Shown in pieces: positions 58,697 to 64,000 of a stretch of 64,000 bases of DNA (the stretch's first letter is position 1; each line of letters opens with the position of its first letter). The notes below the pieces were generated by a model. The model had not been told where the DNA came from. It searched no databases and was given only the letters and a program-made list of their open reading frames with translations. Origin of the DNA: Saprospiraceae bacterium (GTDB lineage: Bacteria; Bacteroidota; Bacteroidia; Chitinophagales; Saprospiraceae); assembly GCA_016714765.1 (NCBI GenBank), contig JADKCF010000014.1, positions 1-64,000 on the forward strand, in the 5' to 3' direction. Position numbers and translations under genes: made by a program.

Positions 58697-60885
58697 ATGG
58701 CGTTTATTAGATTTGAAGCATTAAAAGCTACCCTGGACAGAAAACCTGTACTGGTGACCGAACCTACTGAAAGAAGGTCTGAACTGTACAATTTAAATGT
58801 ATTTAACACCAAGTCTCTCAACCATTATATGTCCAAAGAGGCATATGTTGCGGTGACCGATGCGGTAAACCATGGAAAAAAAATAGATAGAAAGATAGCA
58901 GATCAGGTTGCTTCAGCGATGAAGAGTTGGGCTATTTCCAAAGGGCTACACATTACACACACTGGTTTCAGCCTTTGACGGGCGGCACTGCAGAGAAGCA
59001 TGATGCTTTTTTTGAACCCAGTGGTGATGGCTCTGCCATTGATAAGTTCGATGGGGGGCAATTAGTCCAACAAGAACCCGATGCATCCAGCTTCCCTAAT
59101 GGTGGAATCCGAAATACATTCGAAGCAAGAGGATATACTGCATGGGATCCTACTTCTCCGGCATTTATAATGGGGACTACTTTATGTATACCCACTATCT
59201 TTGTGTCTTATACAGGAGAAGCCCTGGACAATAAAGTGCCATTATTGAGGGCTTTGCAAAGTATAGATCAGGCAGCTACTGATGTGGCCAATTATTTTGA
59301 CAAAAATGTGAGTAAGGTAATATCTACATTGGGCTGGGAACAGGAGTATTTTCTGGTAGATAGTGCACTAGCTGCTTCGAGACCAGATCTGATGATGGCT
59401 GGACGTTTGTTATTGGGGCATGAAGCTGCAAAAGGACAGCAGCTTGAAGATCATTATTTTGGGTCTATTCCTGACAGGGCATTGGCATTTATGCGTGAAC
59501 TGGAAATAGAGTGTATAAAACTAGGTGTGCCTGTCAAAACTAGACATAACGAAGTGGCGCCCAATCAGTTTGAGCTTGCACCACTTTTTGAAGAGGCCAA
59601 TCTGGCGGTTGATCACAATTCTCTGCTCATGGATGTAATGAGTAAAATTGCTTCCAAGCACAACTTCAAAGTTTTGTTTCACGAAAAACCATTTGCCGGC
59701 ATCAATGGCTCAGGAAAACATAATAACTGGTCTCTTGCGACAGATACAGGAGTCAATCTGCTTAGCCCGGGCAGAACACCAAAAAGCAATCTTCAGTTTT
59801 TAACATTTTTTATCAATACCATCAAAGCGGTGCATGATTATGCTGATTTGCTGAGGGCATCTATAGCGTCAGCCAATAATGATCACCGTCTTGGCGCAAA
59901 TGAGGCACCACCTGCCATTATTTCGGTATTTATAGGTAAACATCTCACAGAAGTCCTGGATGAATTGGAACATGTATCAGATGGCAGCCTTACACCGGAG
60001 GAAAAAACAGAATTGAAACTAAATGTCGTAGGTAAAATACCGGAAATCCTATTAGATAATACTGATAGAAACAGGACGTCTCCATTTGCGTTCACAGGTA
60101 ATAAATTTGAGTTCAGAGCAGTAGGGTCTTCTGCCAACTGTGCAAAAGCGATGACGGTTCTAAATGTAATTGTAGCTGAACAATTGCTTAAGTTTAAAGT
60201 GGAAGTGGATCATCTAGTAGATCAAAAAGGAATGAAAAAGGATGACGCCATTTTTAATGTTTTAAGAGAATTGATAAAAGCATCAAAGAAAATCAGATTT
60301 GAGGGAGACGGGTACAGCGATGACTGGGTCAAAGAAGCCAAAAAGAGGGGATTGAATAATTTTAAAACAACTCCAGAGGCATTAAAGATACAGGTTTCTA
60401 AAAACACTTTTGAACTATATGAAAAGCATGGTATCATGAACAAAGTGGAAATAGAGGCCAGATACGAAATCGAACTGGAAGAATATATTAAAAAGGTGCA
60501 GATTGAAGGTAGGATTTTGGGTGATATTTCCAGAAATCACATTATACCTACTGCGGTAGCATATCAAAATAAGCTGATAGAAAATGTGCAGGGTTTAAAA
60601 GATATTTTCGGTAGCGAATATACCAAATATGCATCTGAACAAATAAACCTTATAAAGGAGATTTCAGGACATATAGGTACGATCATCTCCAACGTAGATA
60701 AGATGACTGAAGAGCGTAAAAAAGCCAATAAAATCGACCATGCTGATAAAAAAGCAGAAGCCTACTGCAGTAAAGTGAAGCCATTTTTTGATGAAATCAG
60801 ATACGCTTGTGATAAGCTGGAATTACTGGTGGATGATGAGATCTGGCCACTTACCAAGTACAGAGAGTTATTGTTTACGAGATAA
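58697..60885 (+). CDS. glnN: Glutamine synthetase type III (one frameshift)
   Basis: GSIII is the large glutamine synthetase of Bacteroidota and others. The first frame (58697-58978) starts MAFIRFEALKATLDRKPVLV and ends out of frame after AISKGLHITHTGFSL. Adding one G to the ggg at 58943-58945 restores SKGATHYTHWFQPLTGGTAE, the conserved GSIII motif, and continues to 60885. The repaired protein has 729 residues, the family length. Other motifs are VDSALAASRPDLMMAGRLLL-type, HNEVAPNQFELAPLFEEAN, FHEKPFAGINGSGKHNNWSL and the C-terminal GSIII domain. Because the lesion is a G-run deletion, the gene is probably intact. It follows GSII after 190 nt. Confidence 0.92.
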
Positions 60886-60901
60886 TATACCAGTAAGTTT
60901 T

Positions 60902-61666
60902 TTAGATAATAAAGTTGCTCTTTCTGTCATTCAGGAAGGGCAATTTTTTTCTGAAAGCGAGCATTTCAGTTTTATTCAGTTCAGCATTGGCGTATCCGAC
61001 TGAGTTGTCCATCCGGATGAGTTCATCGCCATTAAAGTCAATCAATGTAGAAGCTCCAGGATATTCAAATCCGTTTTGATCTGTGCCTGTACGATTGATT
61101 CCGATCACATAACATTGATTTTCGATGGCTCTTGCTTTCAGGAGTGCCTGCCAATGAGAGATTCGGGGTGCAGGCCAATTAGCACTATAAATGATGATGT
61201 CATAGCCATCATTGGTCCAGCATAAATATGGAAATCTAAGATCATAACATACTAATGGAAGTATTTTCCAACCCATAAGAGAGATAGGTGTTGTAATATT
61301 TCCTTCTTCGTACACTTTGTTTTCACCTGCCAGATTGAACAGATGAATTTTATCATAACTATGTATCAAGCCATCTTTGCTGACAAAAATGAAAGAATTG
61401 TAATATTTCCCGTTTTTATAAAAGGGTATTGATCCTGCAATATGCAAATCATAATTTGTAGCCATTGTTTTTAAGGCTAAAATAGTTTCTTCTTGCCAGG
61501 AAACCGGGATTTCGGAAGGCATCATAGTATACCCGGTGTTAAACATTTCCGGCATTAAAAGCAAATCAGTATTACCTCCCACTTCAGCACATACCTGAGA
61601 TATCAAATCAAGATTAGCCTGGTAATCCATCCAAACTGTAGAATATTGATATATGGTGATTTTCAT
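60902..61666 (-). CDS. Nitrilase-family amidase (omega-amidase YafV-like)
   Basis: This 254-residue carbon-nitrogen hydrolase has the full catalytic triad: Glu in LLLMPEMFNTGY (about residues 36-47), Lys in YDKIHLFNLAGE and Cys in LPLVCYDLRFPYLC (about 137-150). The short length and the Cys-Tyr-Asp-Leu-Arg-Phe-Pro motif point to the YafV/Nit2 group of omega-amidases, which convert 2-oxoglutaramate to 2-oxoglutarate. That substrate comes from glutamine transamination, so its position facing two glutamine synthetase genes is suggestive. Substrate is inferred from family resemblance. Confidence 0.83.
   Translation of the reverse strand: MKITIYQYSTVWMDYQANLDLISQVCAEVGGNTDLLLMPEMFNTGYTMMPSEIPVSWQEETILALKTMATNYDLHIAGSIPFYKNGKYYNSFIFVSKDGLIHSYDKIHLFNLAGENKVYEEGNITTPISLMGWKILPLVCYDLRFPYLCWTNDGYDIIIYSANWPAPRISHWQALLKARAIENQCYVIGINRTGTDQNGFEYPGASTLIDFNGDELIRMDNSVGYANAELNKTEMLAFRKKLPFLNDRKSNFII
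60915..60950 (+). terminator. Possible terminator after glnN, inside the convergent gene
   Basis: ttgctctttctg (60915-60926) can pair with caggaagggcaa (60932-60943), with G-T pairs, followed by seven T. It starts 30 nt after the glnN stop and lies within the last codons of the convergent gene, which supplies the sequence. Confidence 0.5.
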
Positions 61667-61685
61667 GTTAAACTTTTTTGCTTAC

Positions 61686-62042
61686 TCAGTATTCTTTCCT
61701 AAGCCACGGAGGCAATGATTTTTTATGTTTATCTGATTTAAATTCGATTGGTTTTTTACGACTTCCTGCAGGGGCTGTTCTTTGTGGTTTTTGAAATTCA
61801 CCTTTGGGTACTGAGGGATTTACCACCAAAGACCTTCCTTCCAATTCTGTCGCATGTAAAGCGGTAATCGCCCTTTGTGCTGCAGCACTATCAGCCATTG
61901 TAACAAATCCAAAACCTTTATTTTGTCTTGTGATTTTATCTATGATGATTTTTACAGAGACCACTTCGCCAAATTGTGCAAACAAATCATGAAGATCTTT
62001 TTCTTTCCATTTGAAGGGGATGCTGCCAACATACAAGTCCAT
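61686..62042 (-). CDS. RRM-domain RNA-binding protein
   Basis: This 118-residue protein consists of one RNA recognition motif: RNP2 LYVGSI (residues 3-8), then KEKDLHDLFAQFGEVVSVKI, and RNP1 KGFGFVTM (about 42-49). After it comes a basic Pro/Lys-rich tail (about 80-118) ending PPWLRKEY. Single-RRM proteins like this occur in many Bacteroidota and cyanobacteria and are linked to cold or growth response. The targets are unknown. The nitrilase-type gene follows after 19 nt on the same strand. Confidence 0.88.
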   Translation of the reverse strand: MDLYVGSIPFKWKEKDLHDLFAQFGEVVSVKIIIDKITRQNKGFGFVTMADSAAAQRAITALHATELEGRSLVVNPSVPKGEFQKPQRTAPAGSRKKPIEFKSDKHKKSLPPWLRKEY

Positions 62043-62202
62043 AACTAAGAAATTTTAATGCAAGATAAATAAATTTTATGATAATAGTTCTTTTTATTTG
62101 ATTTAAGATTTGCCTGGACTCAATAAAAACAAATAAAACAAAAATTAAAAAATGGGAATCAAAGGTTTACTTTTATAATCATTGATGCACTATATTTTAG
62201 TA

Positions 62203-63183
62203 TTAAGAAGCATATTTCACCCCAATAATCTCTCTTATTTCGTCCATCATTTTTATCATTTTTAAAGAGAAGTCAAGTGGTATTATATCACTTTCGTTTT
62301 TGGATGAGAGCAGGCATTCTATTACATGGTTTGTTTCGTGCCAATAGCCCAAACCCGTTTTGCTGCAATGAATCTGCTTTTCATGATCATCTTTCTTTAA
62401 AAAATAATGGTCTTGTTCATGAAATCTACCCGGTATAGTGATTTTACCTGCTGTTCCATAGATTTCGCATTTAGTGTCAGTATGGCAGGCAATACTTGAG
62501 TATAATGATGCTGTTGCTCCATTGGTATAAGAAAGTAGGACCGTACAATCAGAATCAACTCCTGTCGGTGCAATAGTAGCCTTGGCTTCTATACTCTCCG
62601 GTACACCCATAAGTAATAAGGCTATAAATAGGGGATAGATACCCACATCCAGTAGTGAGCCTCCGGCAAGGGCAGGGTCAAAAAGGCGGCTTTTAGGATT
62701 ATATACTGTCTGAAAACCAAAGTCAGCTGACAGATGTCTTATTTGGCCAATAGCACCGGAAACTACCTTTTTTTGTAAGTCGATGATAGCTGGCAGGAAT
62801 GCAGTCCACATGGCTTCCATAAGAAACACATTGTTTTGTCTTGAGACGATCATCATGTTTTCCAATTGGGAAACGTTGATGGCAATGGGTTTTTCGCAAA
62901 GTACGTGTTTGCCATGTTGTATACACAAAATGCTGTGATCATGGTGAAAAGAATGTGGAGTGGCTATATAAATAACATCAATCTCTATACACTTTACCAA
63001 TGATTCATAGTTATCAAACCATTCTGAAGCACCAAATTCGGATGCAAAAGCCTTGGCACGTACTGGGTTACTGCTGGCACAAGCGTACAACCTCCCGTCA
63101 GACAATGATAAATCTAAAGCAAACTTACGGGCGATTTTACCGCAACCCAGGATACCCCAGTTAATGGTGCGTTTTGTTGTCAT
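62203..63183 (-). CDS. Gfo/Idh/MocA family oxidoreductase
   Basis: This 326-residue NAD(P)-dependent dehydrogenase has a Rossmann N terminus INWGILGCGKIARKFALDL (residues 7-25). IDVIYIATPHSFHHDHSILC is followed by the hallmark HVLCEKPIAINVSQLE (about 92-107, catalytic Lys in EKP). The C-terminal domain includes GGSLLDVGIYPLFIALLLMG (about 180-199, DxGxY). These enzymes oxidise or reduce sugars and polyols; dihydrodiol-dehydrogenase-like members have this length. No sugar genes are adjacent, so the substrate is open. Confidence 0.87.
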   Translation of the reverse strand: MTTKRTINWGILGCGKIARKFALDLSLSDGRLYACASSNPVRAKAFASEFGASEWFDNYESLVKCIEIDVIYIATPHSFHHDHSILCIQHGKHVLCEKPIAINVSQLENMMIVSRQNNVFLMEAMWTAFLPAIIDLQKKVVSGAIGQIRHLSADFGFQTVYNPKSRLFDPALAGGSLLDVGIYPLFIALLLMGVPESIEAKATIAPTGVDSDCTVLLSYTNGATASLYSSIACHTDTKCEIYGTAGKITIPGRFHEQDHYFLKKDDHEKQIHCSKTGLGYWHETNHVIECLLSSKNESDIIPLDFSLKMIKMMDEIREIIGVKYAS

Positions 63184-63223
63184 ATTGGAAAATTATCTGG
63201 TGTAAAAATAGTAATTATTTTTA

Positions 63224-63958
63224 TTACTCCGTCAGCCATTTAAGCATAGGTCCGAATTGCTGGCCCCACAGGATTTCATTGTGTTTTCCCTTATCTTTAA
63301 TGACTATTCTGACTTTGTCATCCGGATATCCTGCTTTTTTTAGAGCGTGATATGCTTTCTGCAGGGTGTGCGACATAGCATTGCTTTCTGTGCGGCTACC
63401 CATGATATACATTTTAGTATGTAAAGCCGGATGCAGACTCAAAACAGGTGGATACAACCAGAATGAGGGTGAAAAAACACCTGCTTTACCGAATGTTTCG
63501 CCTTTGCGTGTAGCAGCATAAAAAGCAAGTAAACCGCCCATAGAACTACCACATATCATCGTGTTTTCCCGATCAGGAAGAGTCCTTAGGTGATGATCTA
63601 TTTTGGGTTTCAGTTCTTTGATAATGAATTCAAGAAAATGCTGACCTTCGCCATGATGTGTGAACTTATGATGGTGATGGGGCAAGTATTCTGAACCTCT
63701 CCATTTTTCACCATGATCTATTCCTACTATTATACATTGGTTTTTGTATGGAAGCTCATCCATCACTTGACGTATGTACCATGGTCTTCCAAAAGATGTG
63801 GAACTATCAAACAAATTCTGACCATCCAAAATATACATCACAGGCAGTCTTTTATCAGGAAACTTATAATATGCTTTGGGAAGGAGAATCCTGATTGTTC
63901 TTTTTCTTTTAAGTACCGATATATATACCTCTTCAATAAATAATTGGGATGACACCAT
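63224..63958 (-). CDS. Esterase family alpha/beta hydrolase
   Basis: This 244-residue hydrolase is of the esterase D / ferric-enterobactin-esterase type. LPVMYILDGQNLFDSSTSFG (about residues 39-58), the oxyanion region IIVGIDHGEKWRGSEYLPHH, and the nucleophile elbow MICGSSMGGLLAFYAATRK (Ser in GSSMG, about 139-142) are seen. The catalytic His is probably in GKHNEILWG near the C terminus. No signal peptide is present, so it should be cytoplasmic. The ATG at 63958 is used; an in-frame TTG lies at 63961. Substrate unknown. Confidence 0.85.
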   Translation of the reverse strand: MVSSQLFIEEVYISVLKRKRTIRILLPKAYYKFPDKRLPVMYILDGQNLFDSSTSFGRPWYIRQVMDELPYKNQCIIVGIDHGEKWRGSEYLPHHHHKFTHHGEGQHFLEFIIKELKPKIDHHLRTLPDRENTMICGSSMGGLLAFYAATRKGETFGKAGVFSPSFWLYPPVLSLHPALHTKMYIMGSRTESNAMSHTLQKAYHALKKAGYPDDKVRIVIKDKGKHNEILWGQQFGPMLKWLTE

Positions 63959-64000
63959 CAATGATCGTCTATGTTTAATGTATTGTAAACAAGAAATTTT

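Noticed and set aside
58940..58980. Split glutamine synthetase made of two separate proteins
   Set aside because: The two frames meet inside the invariant GSIII motif and a single added G restores it exactly.
1..64000. tRNA, rRNA, CRISPR arrays, transposons or prophage
   Set aside because: The gaps between genes were read for cloverleaf-like sequences, direct repeats with spacers and transposase or phage motifs, and none were seen.

Overview
The window looks like one stretch of a Bacteroidota chromosome, most plausibly from a Saprospiria-type lineage. Supporting signs are type IX secretion (T9SS) sorting domains on very large secreted proteins, a T9SS plug protein, a TonB-dependent receptor paired with a DUF4249 lipoprotein, a type III glutamine synthetase, BshB1, and TAnnTTTG -7 promoter elements with few Shine-Dalgarno-like sites. 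The lineage is inferred from gene content only. There are no rRNA or tRNA genes, insertion sequences, phage genes or CRISPR arrays that I could see.

Layout. 1-4156: the 3' part of a huge secreted adhesin, broken by many frameshifts, ending in dockerin, cohesin-like and T9SS sorting domains. 4294-6381: purK (one frameshift), purE and a DUF983 gene. 6469-17359, minus strand: T9SS plug protein, a frameshifted dynamin-like GTPase, a WbqC-family gene, and a TetR/TolC/adaptor/RND efflux operon. 17467-24860: pirin, secreted amidohydrolase, a small outer-membrane protein, purM, ddl, and an NtrC-type response regulator that ends before any DNA-binding domain. 24939-33647, plus strand: LOG family, queuosine-precursor transporter, flippase, prmC, porin, TonB receptor and DUF4249. 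33610-40978, mostly minus: a frameshifted 7TM histidine kinase directly behind a TRAP-type binding protein, then (plus) a MazG-like gene, then AlkB, an FG-GAP secreted protein and a TerB-like protein. 41095-43595: fabH, bshB1, a candidate sigma-54 small-RNA unit and DUF1304. 43633-50736: saccharopine dehydrogenase family, ftsK, a DNA glycosylase and recQ. 50860-57146: an Xre/RES toxin-antitoxin pair, deoD and a secreted reprolysin-like protease with SprB repeats. 57475-63958: tandem GSII and GSIII glutamine synthetases facing an omega-amidase-like gene, then an RRM protein, an oxidoreductase and an esterase.

Two themes recur. First, purine and nitrogen metabolism: purK, purE, purM, deoD, GSII, GSIII and the omega-amidase-like gene. 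Second, the cell envelope and surface: T9SS cargo and plug, efflux, TonB receptor, porin, flippase and ddl.

Many genes carry one-base frameshifts. Several sit exactly in short homopolymers (purK, glnN, DUF1304, the protease, the histidine kinase), which points to uncorrected long-read consensus errors rather than real decay. The adhesin and the dynamin gene are much more heavily damaged.

The most unusual unexplained item is on the minus strand at 43073-43181: a -24/-12 promoter match with exact spacing, followed by about 80 nt that can fold from its first base and end in a strong intrinsic terminator.
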